This document shows positions 52,036 through 60,746 of a stretch of DNA of 64,000 nucleotides, piece after piece. A program made the translations under genes and the position numbers. The stretch spans positions 2,604,001 through 2,668,000 of the forward strand of contig NZ_CP085081.1 in the NCBI RefSeq assembly GCF_023243115.1, read 5' to 3'. A model generated the notes under the pieces. That model searched no databases. It had not been told where the DNA came from and saw only the letters and a program-made list of their open reading frames with translations. The first letter of the stretch is position 1, and the number at the start of each line of letters is the position of its first letter. This DNA is from Sediminicoccus sp. KRV36 (GTDB lineage Bacteria; Pseudomonadota; Alphaproteobacteria; Acetobacterales; Acetobacteraceae).

Positions 52036-52963
52036 CGAACCGCCCCGGCTCTCCGCCGAGGCTGTCGCGCTGCTCCTCGAGGTGCTGGACCTGGAGGAGC
52101 CCTTCCTGAACGGGGCCGTGGCGGAGATGTCGCCCGGCCCCGTTGGCATGTTGCGCGCAGGCGGGCTGCTGGTGCCCCACGGTCACGAGACCGTCTCGGC
52201 ATCGCTCGCGGATCACGACGACGCGCCGGTGACGCTGATTCGATCCGAGAAGGCGGGCGGGTTTGCCTATTTCAGCCCGTCCGGCGGTCTGGTCGCGGTG
52301 CCGGCCGCGCGACTGGCCCGGCATCGCGTCGAAATCACGAACACCCTTGCCGCGATCGGAGCCGATCTGGCGCTTCCATCCGCGCGCACGCCACGGCCAT
52401 TGATCGATGGACTGCTCTGGGAGATGGGCGATGCCCGCCTCGGCAAGCGTCCGGCGCGCGTCCAGACATGGTTCGCGCGCCGAATGTGGCAGGCCGCTGT
52501 GCGGGCCCAGGTCGCAGCTGCACTGCAGGCACGGCCCTATCCGCGGGACGTGATCATCTTGTGCACCAGTCGCGCCGCCCGTCTTCGGGGGGTGTCACTA
52601 CCTGGCACGATCCTGGTGCCGATCCGCGACGTGCTGGCCGCGGAGGATGGCCTGGCCGTGAGCGGCGAGATCCTGGACGCTCGCATGCGTGGTGTCGCAG
52701 TGGCGGCCGCCTCGGGCCCCCTGGACCTCACGCCGGATGGAACACGCCTGCGCATCCACGGCGGCGAACCAATCGTGTTCAGGTCGGACGACCACATCGA
52801 GGCAATCCGCAAGCTGGTCGACGCCTTCCATGCCGGCAGGCGCGTGCCGATCCGCGAGCTCACTGACCATGGGACGCTGCATCGACACTTTGGTGGCGTG
52901 AAGTGGAAGCTCCTGAAGCCCTACATCACCTCGGTGAAAGGCGCCTGGGGCTTCGACCTGTAG
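52028..52963 (+). CDS. Hypothetical protein B of the XRE/ImmA cassette, possible wHTH end
   Basis: No family is recognised. The 311-residue protein has an N-terminal LSAEAVALLLEVLDLEEPF, a central basic region (ARVQTWFARRMWQAAVRAQV) and a C-terminal 60 residues (DHIEAIRKLVDAFHAGRRVP, then HFGGVKWKLLKPYITSVKGA) that resemble a winged-helix ending. DNA binding is therefore possible but unproven. It overlaps protein A by 8 bp. A 102-bp pyrimidine-rich gap separates it from the excisionase-like gene. Confidence 0.68.
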   Translation: MSDEPPRLSAEAVALLLEVLDLEEPFLNGAVAEMSPGPVGMLRAGGLLVPHGHETVSASLADHDDAPVTLIRSEKAGGFAYFSPSGGLVAVPAARLARHRVEITNTLAAIGADLALPSARTPRPLIDGLLWEMGDARLGKRPARVQTWFARRMWQAAVRAQVAAALQARPYPRDVIILCTSRAARLRGVSLPGTILVPIRDVLAAEDGLAVSGEILDARMRGVAVAAASGPLDLTPDGTRLRIHGGEPIVFRSDDHIEAIRKLVDAFHAGRRVPIRELTDHGTLHRHFGGVKWKLLKPYITSVKGAWGFDL

Positions 52964-53065
52964 GCCGATTTCTCCCTTTTCTTCTCCCTAACCCCACCTC
53001 CTTCTTCTCCCTGTCCTGAAGCGATCTTCCCCGCGGTTGTTCGAACCAGCGCGAGGGAAGCACCG

Positions 53066-53296
53066 ATGACAGTGAAGCATCTGACGCAGACGGAGGTGGC
53101 GCGCCGCTGGTGCCTCAGCCCCCGCACGTTGGAGCGCTGGCGCTGGCTGGGCCAGGGGCCCGCCTTCCTGAAGCTGGGCGGCCGCGTCGCCTATCGCCTC
53201 GAGGACATTGAGGCCTTCGAGGCGGCGCAGACGCGCGACGCCACCAGCATCCCGCAGCCGTCCCATGCCGGCGTGCCGGCCGCGGTGACCGCCTGA
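53066..53296 (+). CDS. Excisionase/AlpA-like HTH protein
   Basis: A 76-residue MerR/AlpA-type helix-turn-helix protein: LTQTEVARRWCLSPRTLERW, then WLGQGPAFLKLGGRVAYRLE, the standard excisionase fold. A strong ribosome site GAGGGAAG precedes ATG 53066. It starts the prophage-like early operon and would act in excision or as an early regulator. Its stop overlaps the next start (TGATG). Confidence 0.83.
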   Translation: MTVKHLTQTEVARRWCLSPRTLERWRWLGQGPAFLKLGGRVAYRLEDIEAFEAAQTRDATSIPQPSHAGVPAAVTA

Positions 53297-54015
53297 TGCC
53301 CGCGCTGGTCCGCTACGAGCAGGCCCGCACCGCGCTGGCCGAATGCGCTCGCATCGATGAGGCCTCGGAGATCCGCGACAAGGCTTCGGCGCTCGCCGCC
53401 TATGCCCGCCAACGCGACGACCGCGACCTCGAGGTCTGGGTGCGCGAGATCCACCTGCGCGCCTGCGTGCGCATCGGCGAACTGAGCCGGGAGCTGGAAC
53501 GCGCTGACCATGGCGGCTCAGGCGGTGGCTCGAAGTTCCCAGCGGTGGGAACTTCGAAGGCCCAGGCCCTGGCGGATGCGGGCATCTCCACCAGTACCGC
53601 CCACCGCTACGAGGAGCTGGCTGGCGGCCGCGAGGAGCAGGCCCAGGCCGCGGGGCGCGCCGCGATGGAGGCCTACTTCGCGCAGTCCCGCGCCGACGGC
53701 GCGCCGCCGACCATGACCGGGCTGCGCGGAGCCGTGCGCGATGCGGTGCACGCCACCCTCGGCCCGCCGCCGCCCCGCACGAAGCGTACGTCCCCGCCGC
53801 CCGAGCCGCCGAAGGTCACCCCCATCGGCGCCGACTGGGCGGATTGGACGGCCGCCGTCCTCACCGTGGCGACCCTGCCCACCGACTTCGCGTCGCTCGC
53901 CGGCCGCAGCCCGCGCGCCCTGCTCGCCGATCTGCGCGGCGAGGCGCGCGAGGCTCTGCAGCGGCTGCCGCTCTGGATCAACGCCCTGGAGAATGAACAT
54001 GACCACACCGCATGA
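53296..54015 (+). CDS. Phage-type protein of unknown function
   Basis: A 239-residue protein with the N-terminal ARIDEASEIRDKASALAAYA and EVWVREIHLRACVRIGELSR, a helical region resembling conserved phage proteins near replication genes. A Gly/Ser linker and ALADAGISTSTAHRYEEL (HTH-like) follow. The C-terminus is proline-rich, then helical. It may bind DNA. It overlaps the next gene by 17 bp. Confidence 0.7.
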   Translation: MPALVRYEQARTALAECARIDEASEIRDKASALAAYARQRDDRDLEVWVREIHLRACVRIGELSRELERADHGGSGGGSKFPAVGTSKAQALADAGISTSTAHRYEELAGGREEQAQAAGRAAMEAYFAQSRADGAPPTMTGLRGAVRDAVHATLGPPPPRTKRTSPPPEPPKVTPIGADWADWTAAVLTVATLPTDFASLAGRSPRALLADLRGEAREALQRLPLWINALENEHDHTA

Positions 54016-54469
54016 CCGCATGCGGACGCTGATCCGCGAAGCCCGTATCAGCGTCCAACACCGCGGCAACGTTCCCGCCATCGTGGGCGAGATCGTCCGC
54101 AGCGCATCCGAGACCATCCGCCAGGATGATCAGCTGTTCGCCGTGGTGCTCTCGACCGCGCTGAACAAGCTCATCCGCGACGACCTCAAGCGCAGCGCCG
54201 AGAGCGCTGACCACGCTGAGGGCCTGCGCGCCGAGCAGATGGAGATGTTCCCGCAGGATGCGCGGGCGACCGTCGAGCAGATCGGCCGCGGCGAGGTCTT
54301 CGTCCCCAGCCGCAACGCCTTCGTGCCGCTGCTGCCGAGCCACCTCCTGCCGCAGGAGATCGACGAGGCCGGCGAGTACCTCATCCACCATGGTGGCGAC
54401 TGCATCCGCCGTGGGGGGCTGCTGCGCCGCCTCGGGCGGATCATGCAGACCCACCGGCAGGCGGCGTGA
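53999..54469 (+). CDS. Hypothetical phage protein
   Basis: A 156-residue protein of no recognised family. It has a helical N-terminus (NVPAIVGEIVRSASETIRQD) and a C-terminal stretch with PLLPSHLLPQEIDEAGEYLI. ATG 53999 (MTTPHDRMRTL) follows GGAG with good spacing, and is preferred to an ATG 6 nt upstream. It lies in the overlapping early operon, 8 bp before the nuclease-like gene. Confidence 0.65.
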   Translation: MTTPHDRMRTLIREARISVQHRGNVPAIVGEIVRSASETIRQDDQLFAVVLSTALNKLIRDDLKRSAESADHAEGLRAEQMEMFPQDARATVEQIGRGEVFVPSRNAFVPLLPSHLLPQEIDEAGEYLIHHGGDCIRRGGLLRRLGRIMQTHRQAA

Positions 54470-54477
54470 GACCGGCC

Positions 54478-54903
54478 ATGGGCAAATCCTCCCGCGACAA
54501 GGGCCTGCGCCGCGAGCGCGCCATCGTCGACATCCACATGAAGTGCGGCCTCAGGGCCGAGCGCGTGCCGCTCTCTGGCGCCGTCCGGTACCGCGGCAAC
54601 GGCGCCGACGTCGATCTCTATGTCCGCGGCGCCGAGCCGGTAAAGGCAGAGGTCAAGGCCCGCGGCGAAGGCGACGGCTTTAAGACGCTGGAGCGGTGGC
54701 TCGGCGGCAACGACGCGCTTTTCCTTTGGCGCGATCGCGCCACGCCGATGGTGGTCCTGCCGCTTCACGTCTGGATCGAGATCGCGCGCCGCAGCGTGCG
54801 CTGCACGGAGCCGGATGCCGATCGAGAACGCGCCCGCCGCGCGCGCCAGGCCGAGGAAGGTCCGCTGCCGTCGCCCGACGCCATCGCCGAGGTGACGCCG
54901 TGA
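54478..54903 (+). CDS. PD-(D/E)XK-like nuclease (Holliday-junction-resolvase type)
   Basis: A 141-residue protein. The motif RYRGNGADVDLYVRGAEPVK followed by AEVKAR gives the D-x(n)-ExK pattern of PD-(D/E)XK nucleases, as in archaeal-type Hjc/phage resolvase-like proteins; the N-terminal KSSRDKGLRRERAIVDI is also typical. It may resolve recombination or replication junctions during phage growth. ATG 54478 is chosen over GTG/ATG candidates 12 nt upstream. The next small ORF overlaps its stop as GTGA. Confidence 0.7.
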   Translation: MGKSSRDKGLRRERAIVDIHMKCGLRAERVPLSGAVRYRGNGADVDLYVRGAEPVKAEVKARGEGDGFKTLERWLGGNDALFLWRDRATPMVVLPLHVWIEIARRSVRCTEPDADRERARRARQAEEGPLPSPDAIAEVTP

Positions 54904-55028
54904 GCCCGCGCACCGCCCGCCGCGTGCACGCCATCGGTGAAGCCCTCCGCAACCTTGCCGGCGGCGTGCTGCTCGCCGGCGGCTTCATCGCGCTCCTCTG
55001 GCTCGCCGAGTTGGCGACCATCCCATGA
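54900..55028 (+). CDS. Small membrane protein
   Basis: A 42-residue protein starting with GTG at 54900, overlapping the previous stop (GTGA), with one membrane helix GGVLLAGGFIALLWLAELAT. Its own stop overlaps the next ATG (ATGA). The tight overlaps on both sides support real translation. Its function is unknown. Confidence 0.55.
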   Translation: MSPRTARRVHAIGEALRNLAGGVLLAGGFIALLWLAELATIP

Positions 55029-55591
55029 GTGCCACCCCCATGCCGATGCCCGCGCCCGCCCGGCCGCCTGCATCGCCCATCCAGCCGGGTACCTCCTCGT
55101 TGAACGGGACCACCATGACCAACCGAACCACTCTGGCGCAGCTGCGCGAGATGGACGCCGCGCAGGCCGCCCGCCTGCCCGCCGATCATCTGGCGATGCT
55201 GCTGGAAGAGGTCGCGGCGGTGAAGGCCGACGCCAAGCACCTCGCCGACCTACTGCACGACGCGCTGCATGCCCGCTACGGCGGTCCCGCCGCCGCGGCC
55301 CGTCGCGCCGAGGGCAAGGACACCGGCCGTGTCCGCGTCGCGGATGACGCCTTCGAGGTCGTCGCCGACCTCCCGAAGAAGGCGGCGTGGGACCAGCCGA
55401 AGCTGGCCGCGGCGGTCGCCACCATCGTGGCGTGGGGCGAGGACCCCGCGGACTACGTCAGCACCGAGATCCGCGTGCCGGAAAGCCGCTTCACGGCCTG
55501 GCCGCCGCGCATCCGTGCGGTCTTCGAGCCGGCGCGCACCGTCGCCACCGGCCGCCCCTCCTACACCCTCGAACAGAAGGACGCCGCGTGA
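55025..55591 (+). CDS. Hypothetical phage protein
   Basis: A protein of 188 residues from ATG 55025, which overlaps the previous stop; an internal ATG at 55115 (MTNRTTLAQLREMDAAQAAR) may be the true start because the first 30 residues are proline-rich and low in complexity. The middle has a coiled helix (MLLEEVAAVKADAKHLADLL). No domain is recognised. The next gene begins in the stop codon (TGATG). Confidence 0.6.
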   Translation: MSATPMPMPAPARPPASPIQPGTSSLNGTTMTNRTTLAQLREMDAAQAARLPADHLAMLLEEVAAVKADAKHLADLLHDALHARYGGPAAAARRAEGKDTGRVRVADDAFEVVADLPKKAAWDQPKLAAAVATIVAWGEDPADYVSTEIRVPESRFTAWPPRIRAVFEPARTVATGRPSYTLEQKDAA

Positions 55592-55779
55592 TGGCGCACG
55601 AGCTCCGCATCCAGGTCGTCATCCCGCTGCAGGGCGATGCCGTTGCCCGCGCGAAGGACGTCGCGGCCTTCGAGCCGACGCTCGACAGCTTCACTGAAGT
55701 CGTCGCGCGCGCCGGGGGCGAAATCAAGGTCGACGTCATCAAGGCCAAGCCGCGCGCCGCGAAGCAGGAGGCCAAGTGA
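55591..55779 (+). CDS. Small phage protein
   Basis: A 62-residue protein (MAHELRIQVVIPLQGDAVAR) with a mixed beta/alpha pattern (VEVVARAGGEIKVDVIKAKP-like end) and no recognised domain. It is placed between the previous gene and the ATPase with overlaps of 1 bp (TGATG) on both sides, which supports coding. Confidence 0.6.
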   Translation: MAHELRIQVVIPLQGDAVARAKDVAAFEPTLDSFTEVVARAGGEIKVDVIKAKPRAAKQEAK

Positions 55780-56570
55780 TGGCGATCTCCCTCGCATCCC
55801 TGCGGCGTGGCGGCGACGCGCGCCCGCCGCGGCTGCTCACCTATGGCGTGGCCGGCGTCGGCAAGACGCTCTTCGCGACCTCGGCGCCGCGGCCGGTGGT
55901 GGTGCAGACCGAGGACGGGCTGGGCACGATCAGTGCCGCCACCTTCGGCGTGCTGCGCAGCTTCGACGCGGTGATGGAGGCGCTCGGCAGCCTCTACACC
56001 GAGCCGCACGACTTCGAGACGCTGGTGGTGGACAGCCTCGACTGGCTGGAGCCGCTGGTCTGGCAGCACACGGCGCAGACTCACAACCAGCCGGGCATCG
56101 AGTCCTTCGGCTACGGCAAGGGCTACCTCGCCGCGCTCGACACCTGGCGCAGCTTCCTCGACGGCGTGAACGCGCTGCGCGACGAGCGCGGCATGGGCGT
56201 GATCCTGATCGCGCATGCCGAGATCCGGCGCTTCGATAGCCCTGAGACGGAACCGTACGACCGGTACCAGCCCAAGCTGCACCGCAGTGCTTCGGCGCTG
56301 GTGCAGGAGCACGTCGATGCCGTCCTCTTCGCGAACTATCGCGTCAGCACGCTGAAGTCGGACGTCGGCTTCAACAAGAAGGTGGTCCGCGGCGTCAGCG
56401 GCGGTGATCGCCTGCTGCACACCGCCGAGCGGCCGGCCTTCCTCGCGAAGAACCGCTTCGGCTTGGCCGAGACGCTGCCGCTGTCCTGGCCCGAGCTCGC
56501 CGCCGGCATCCCCTTCTACGCGACGCCGCCCAGCGCCGCCCCCGCCTCCACAACCGAAGCCCGGAGCTGA
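55779..56570 (+). CDS. Sak4-like RecA-fold ATPase (phage recombination)
   Basis: A 263-residue RecA-like ATPase of the phage nucleotide-binding (AAA_24/Sak4) type. Walker A is YGVAGVGKTLFA, Walker B LVVDSLDWLE, with the later VILIAHAEIRRFDSP. Family members help single-strand annealing in phage recombination with an SSB partner. ATG 55779 overlaps the previous stop. The next gene is a DUF669 protein, a common neighbour of Sak4. Confidence 0.82.
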   Translation: MAISLASLRRGGDARPPRLLTYGVAGVGKTLFATSAPRPVVVQTEDGLGTISAATFGVLRSFDAVMEALGSLYTEPHDFETLVVDSLDWLEPLVWQHTAQTHNQPGIESFGYGKGYLAALDTWRSFLDGVNALRDERGMGVILIAHAEIRRFDSPETEPYDRYQPKLHRSASALVQEHVDAVLFANYRVSTLKSDVGFNKKVVRGVSGGDRLLHTAERPAFLAKNRFGLAETLPLSWPELAAGIPFYATPPSAAPASTTEARS

Positions 56571-56573
56571 CCC

Positions 56574-57113
56574 ATGGCATCCCTCAATGGAACCTTTGAC
56601 GCGACCGAGGTCGCCCCCGCCGTCCCGCTGGAGGTGCTGCCGCCCGGCAAATACCTCGCGCATCTGATCGAGAGCGAGATGCTGCCGACCAAGGCCGGCG
56701 ACGGGCAGCTGCTCAAGCTGGTGTTTGAGGTGCTGGAAGGCGCCTCGGCCCGCCGCAAGATCTTCGACCAGCTGAATCTGGTGAACCGCAACGAGCAGAC
56801 GGTTGAGATTGCGCAGCGCACGCTGTCGGCCATCTGCCACGCGGTCGGCCAGGTGCATGTCAGCGACAGCGAGCAGCTGCACTTCAAGCCGCTGATCGTG
56901 ACGCTGAAGGTCGAGCCGGCCGGCCCCGACAAATACGGCGTGCACCGCGAGGCGCGAAACAAGGTGGCTGGCTACTCGGCGGCAAACGTCGGCGCGGCCA
57001 CCGGCACCGCCCCGCGCCCTAACAGCCCGGGTCCCCGCCCGGCCGCCGCGGCACCACCGCCGGCCGCCCGCACCGGCGCCGCGGCGACCCCGCCCTGGCG
57101 CCGCAATGCCTGA
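56574..57113 (+). CDS. DUF669 protein (phage SSB-like)
   Basis: A 179-residue DUF669 protein: LNGTFDATEVAPAVPLEVLP and GKYLAHLIESEMLPTKAGDG, then LVFEVLEGASARRKIFDQLN, followed by a Pro/Ala-rich tail (TAPRPNSPGPRP). DUF669 proteins adopt an OB-like fold and travel with phage recombination genes. A single-strand-binding role with the Sak4-like ATPase is plausible. It overlaps nothing by more than 7 bp. Confidence 0.8.
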   Translation: MASLNGTFDATEVAPAVPLEVLPPGKYLAHLIESEMLPTKAGDGQLLKLVFEVLEGASARRKIFDQLNLVNRNEQTVEIAQRTLSAICHAVGQVHVSDSEQLHFKPLIVTLKVEPAGPDKYGVHREARNKVAGYSAANVGAATGTAPRPNSPGPRPAAAAPPPAARTGAAATPPWRRNA

Positions 57114-57171
57114 TCATCTGCCGGCAGGCCGCCTGCCTGCCGGCCTCCCTTTCTCGAACCAGGATAAGGTC

Positions 57172-58125
57172 ATGGCCGCCCTTCCTCCGCCCGCATGTCC
57201 CACCGTCACCGCCATCTACGCGGCCTATGAGACGGCAGCGGATAGCGGCTATCGCGCGCATCTCGGCGCCTCGCTGATCGGCACCGAATGCGAGCGCGCC
57301 ATCTGGTATTCCTTCCGGTGGGCCACGCGCGCCCGGCATGCTGGCCGGCTGCTGCGGCTGTTCGATACTGGCAATCTGGCCGAGGCCCGGTTCGTCGCCG
57401 ACCTGCGCCGCATCGGCGTCACCGTCCTGGACCTGGATCCCGCGACGGGGCGCCAGTGGAACCTGCGCGATGCCTCCGGCCACTTCGGCGGCAGCATGGA
57501 CTCGGTGGCGATCGGTCTGCCCGAGGCGCCGACCACCTGGCACGTCTGCGAATTCAAGACCCACAGCGCCAAGTCCTTCGCCAAGCTGAAGGCCGAGGGC
57601 GTCGCCGCCTCCAAGCCGCTGCATTGGGCGCAGATGCAGGCCTACATGCATCTCGCCGGCCTCGATCGCGCCTTCTACCTGGCGGTCTGCAAGGACACGG
57701 ACGAGCTCTACCAGGAGCGCATCCGCCACGATGCCGAGGCGGGGCTGCGTATCCTGGCCAAGGCCGAGCGCATCATCGGTGCCGCCCGGCCGCCCGCCCG
57801 CATCAGCCAGGATCCCGCCTGGTGGCAGTGCCGCTTCTGCGACCACCATGCCGTCTGCCATGCCGGCGCGGCACCGGAGCGTCATTGCCGATCCTGCCTG
57901 CATGCCTCGCCCGCCCCGGGTGGTATCTGGCATTGCGCCCGGCACGCGGCCCCGCTGGACCGGCGCGACCAGGAGGCCGGTTGCGCGGCGCATCTCTATC
58001 TGCCCGACCTCGTGGCCGCGGAGCAGATCGACGCCGGGGAGGATTGGGTCAGCTATCGGCTGCCGGATGGCACCGTATGGCGTGACGGCGTGCCCGCCGA
58101 CGGCGCGATGGGAGTGGCGGCATGA
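57172..58125 (+). CDS. Cas4/RecB-like PD-(D/E)XK exonuclease with Cys clusters
   Basis: A 317-residue nuclease. The core reads GSMDSVAIGLPEAPTTWHVC and EFKTHS (D and ExK). Cysteines sit as in Cas4/AddB iron-sulphur nucleases: TECERAIWYSF in the N-terminal part and WQCRFCDHHAVCH after the core. An extra C-terminal CRSCLHASPAPGGIWHC segment could be a second metal site. It probably acts as phage exonuclease. ATG 57172 follows AAGG and AGGA; the longer frame from 57106 is less likely. Confidence 0.78.
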   Translation: MAALPPPACPTVTAIYAAYETAADSGYRAHLGASLIGTECERAIWYSFRWATRARHAGRLLRLFDTGNLAEARFVADLRRIGVTVLDLDPATGRQWNLRDASGHFGGSMDSVAIGLPEAPTTWHVCEFKTHSAKSFAKLKAEGVAASKPLHWAQMQAYMHLAGLDRAFYLAVCKDTDELYQERIRHDAEAGLRILAKAERIIGAARPPARISQDPAWWQCRFCDHHAVCHAGAAPERHCRSCLHASPAPGGIWHCARHAAPLDRRDQEAGCAAHLYLPDLVAAEQIDAGEDWVSYRLPDGTVWRDGVPADGAMGVAA

Positions 58126-58418
58126 ACCCGGTGCTCCACGCCATCGAGCGCAAGGCCGTCTGCGGCACCTGTGTCTTCTGGCAGCTCGCCACCAGCCGGT
58201 CGGACGATGGCTATCAGGACGAGGGCCTGTGCCGCCGGCGCGCACCCTCGGCCATCCCGTCCACCAGCATCTGCAGCGACGGCCAGGACATGGGCGGCGA
58301 GCAGGGCCTGCTCACCGCCTGGCCGCGCACCTTCAGCGAAAGCGATTGGTGCGGCGAGTGGAAGGTCCGCGGCGAATACGCGGGACGGAACCGGCCCGGG
58401 GAGGAGGCATCCGCATGA
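58122..58418 (+). CDS. Small Cys-rich protein
   Basis: A 98-residue protein with AVCGTCVFWQLA, then EGLCRRR, TSICSDG and SDWCGEWK, a likely zinc- or iron-binding set of cysteines. The spacing resembles the tail of the Cas4-like gene just upstream, so the two could be related by duplication. The ATG overlaps that gene's stop by 4 bp. The function is unknown. Confidence 0.68.
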   Translation: MNPVLHAIERKAVCGTCVFWQLATSRSDDGYQDEGLCRRRAPSAIPSTSICSDGQDMGGEQGLLTAWPRTFSESDWCGEWKVRGEYAGRNRPGEEASA

Positions 58419-59998
58419 CCCTCTCCCTCCGCCCTTATCAGCGCGCCGCCATCGAGGCGCTCTACGACTATTTCTCGGCCAGCAGCGGCAATCCGCTGGT
58501 CGTGATGCCGACCGGCACCGGCAAGAGCCTGTGCATCGCCGGCTTCACGCGCGAGGCGATCGCCGCCTATGGCGACACCCGCGTGCTGATCCTCACCCAC
58601 GTGAAGGAGCTGATCCAGCAGAACTTCATGGCCATGCTGCGCGCCTGGCCGGAGGCGCCGGCCGGCATCTACTCGGCCGGGCTGTCCCGCCGCGACATCC
58701 ACGCGCAGATCCTGTTCGCCGGCATCCAGTCGATCCACCGCCACGCCCGGCAAGTGCAGCGCTGCGACCTGGTGCTGATCGACGAGGCCCATCTGCTCGG
58801 CCGCGGCGACAGCGGCATGTACCGCTCCTTCCTCGCCCAGCTGAACGAGATCAACGCGGGCCTGCTGAAGGTCGTGGGCTTCACGGCCACGCCCTATCGC
58901 CTGGACAGCGGCATGCTGCACGAGGGCAAGGACCGGCTCTTCACCGACATCGCCTTCCAGGTCCCGGTGCTGGAGATGATCCAGCAGGGTTACCTGTGCC
59001 CGGTCGTCCCCAAGCAGACCTCGACGCAGCTCGATGTCGGCGGCGTCGGCACCCGCGGTGGCGAATTCATCGCCAAGGACCTCGAGGCGGCGGTGGACCG
59101 CGACGAGGTCACGCGCGCCGCGGTGGCCGAGATCGTCCAGCACGGCGCTGGCCGCGGCTCTTGGCTGGTGTTCTGCTCCGGCGTGGCGCACGCCCGACAC
59201 GTCCGGGACGCCATCCGCGAGCACGGCGTCTCCGCCGAGACCGTGACGGGCGACACGCCGGGCCCGGAGCGCGATGGCATCCTGGCCGCCTTCAAGGCGG
59301 GGCGGCTGCGCTGCGTCACCAACGCGAATGTCCTGACCACCGGCTTCGACGCACCGGGGACCGACCTGATCGCGCTCCTGCGCCCCACGAAGAGCGTCGG
59401 CCTCTATGTCCAGATGGTCGGCCGCGGCACGCGCCTGGCGGAGGGCAAGGACGATTGCCTGGTGCTGGACTTCGCCGGCAACACGGCGCGGCACGGGCCG
59501 ATCGACATGGTCGATGGCCGGAAGAAGGAACCTGCCGGCGATGGCGAGGCGCCGATCAAGGTGTGCCCCGAGTGCCAGACCATCAACCACGCCAGCGCGC
59601 GGCACTGCATCGAGTGTGATCACGAGTTCCCGCCGCCCGTGGTGAAGGTCGCACCGCAGGCGGCGTCGAACGCGCTGCTCTCGACGCAGATCCAGGCGGC
59701 TTGGTGCGACGTGACCGGCATCACCTACGCGCGCCACGACAAGCCCGGGAAGCCCGCCTCGCTGCGCGTCACCTATGAATGCGGCCTCGCGCGGCACAGC
59801 GAGTGGGTCTGCTTCGAGCATACCGGCTTCCCGCGGGACAAGGCGGTGGGCTGGTGGCGGCGGCGTGCCGGCAATCTCCCGCCCCCTGCGACCGTCGATG
59901 CGGCGCTGGAGCAGCTAGACCAGCTGCGGCGGCCCATCGCGATTCAGGTGCGGCCGGCTGGCCAATACACCGAGATCGCCGCCGCGAGGTTCGTGTGA
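58415..59998 (+). CDS. SF2 DEAD/DEAH helicase (phage)
   Basis: A 527-residue SF2 helicase. It begins MTLSLRPYQRAAIEALYDYF with Walker A MPTGTGKSLC, motif II LIDEAHLLG, motif III GFTATPYRL, motif V TTGFDAP and motif VI QMVGRGTRL. A C-terminal zinc-binding segment VCPECQTINHASARHCIECD (two CxxC pairs) follows. It probably unwinds DNA in phage replication or recombination. ATG 58415, in a GAGGAGG context, overlaps the previous stop. Confidence 0.92.
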   Translation: MTLSLRPYQRAAIEALYDYFSASSGNPLVVMPTGTGKSLCIAGFTREAIAAYGDTRVLILTHVKELIQQNFMAMLRAWPEAPAGIYSAGLSRRDIHAQILFAGIQSIHRHARQVQRCDLVLIDEAHLLGRGDSGMYRSFLAQLNEINAGLLKVVGFTATPYRLDSGMLHEGKDRLFTDIAFQVPVLEMIQQGYLCPVVPKQTSTQLDVGGVGTRGGEFIAKDLEAAVDRDEVTRAAVAEIVQHGAGRGSWLVFCSGVAHARHVRDAIREHGVSAETVTGDTPGPERDGILAAFKAGRLRCVTNANVLTTGFDAPGTDLIALLRPTKSVGLYVQMVGRGTRLAEGKDDCLVLDFAGNTARHGPIDMVDGRKKEPAGDGEAPIKVCPECQTINHASARHCIECDHEFPPPVVKVAPQAASNALLSTQIQAAWCDVTGITYARHDKPGKPASLRVTYECGLARHSEWVCFEHTGFPRDKAVGWWRRRAGNLPPPATVDAALEQLDQLRRPIAIQVRPAGQYTEIAAARFV

Positions 59999-60348
59999 GA
60001 TGCGCAGCCTGTCGCCTCCGCACCGCCCGCGGCTTTGGTTGGTTCGATCCGCGCGTGCGGACCAGCGAGCCGCTGCCCGCCTGCTCCATGCGCTGCATGA
60101 GCGCGCTCTGCCGGAGGTGGGGCGTGGTTGATCCCGACGAGCACGAAGTCGCCGCCATCACGGCGGCCAGCCCCATGGCGGGCGAATACCTGGAGAGCAT
60201 CGGCAAGACCGATCTCGCCGTGCTGACCGAGGCCGAGTGGCTGACGCTGCTGGAGGTGATCATCACCGCCTACCAGGACGAGCTTGCGCGCCTGCTGGAT
60301 TCGGGACGCCATGCGGCGCCGCCGCTCGCTGCGGGGGGCCGCTCATGA
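59995..60348 (+). CDS. DUF6511-like phage protein
   Basis: A 117-residue protein starting with GTG 59995, overlapping the helicase stop (GTGA). The N-terminal CAACRLRTARGFGWFDPR and the CSMRCMSALC cluster suggest a zinc-binding part. The conserved core EYLESIGKTDLAVLTEAEWL resembles DUF6511, a family next to phage helicases and primases (recalled, not searched). The next ATG lies in its stop (ATGA). Confidence 0.65.
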   Translation: MRCAACRLRTARGFGWFDPRVRTSEPLPACSMRCMSALCRRWGVVDPDEHEVAAITAASPMAGEYLESIGKTDLAVLTEAEWLTLLEVIITAYQDELARLLDSGRHAAPPLAAGGRS

Positions 60349-60746
60349 GCGGCGTCACCTCGGCCCGAGAGGTCGCGCGTCGCCTCGGACTCTCGCACAC
60401 AGCCATCCAAAACGCCGAACGCGCTGGACGCATCGCGAAGGAGCCGAATGGCGCCTGGGACATCGAAAAGGTCCGGGCCGGCCTCGCGACCAAAAGTGCT
60501 CCGGCTCCGCGCAAGCCGTATCGCCCACGCGCCAAGCAACCGCCCTGGGCCAGGTCGGCCCATCATGTCGGCGAACTCGCGGCCAACATTCGCGGTCCCG
60601 CGCGCGGGATCCACGCCGAATTGGAGAGGGCGCGACAGGCGCTCCAGCGCGCTGCCGAGCAGATTGCGGCGCTCTATCCCGAAATCCTGCGCTTGGAGCG
60701 TGCCTGCGACGCAGCCATTGCCGCACAGGAGCGTGGCAGCGAATGA
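60345..60746 (+). CDS. HTH protein (phage)
   Basis: A 133-residue protein with an N-terminal helix-turn-helix (TSAREVARRLGLSHTAIQNA), a basic proline-rich linker (RKPYRPRAKQPPWARS) and a C-terminal coiled helix (LERARQALQRAAEQIAALYP). It probably binds DNA, maybe near the replication region. It overlaps both neighbours by 4 bp. Confidence 0.72.
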   Translation: MSGVTSAREVARRLGLSHTAIQNAERAGRIAKEPNGAWDIEKVRAGLATKSAPAPRKPYRPRAKQPPWARSAHHVGELAANIRGPARGIHAELERARQALQRAAEQIAALYPEILRLERACDAAIAAQERGSE

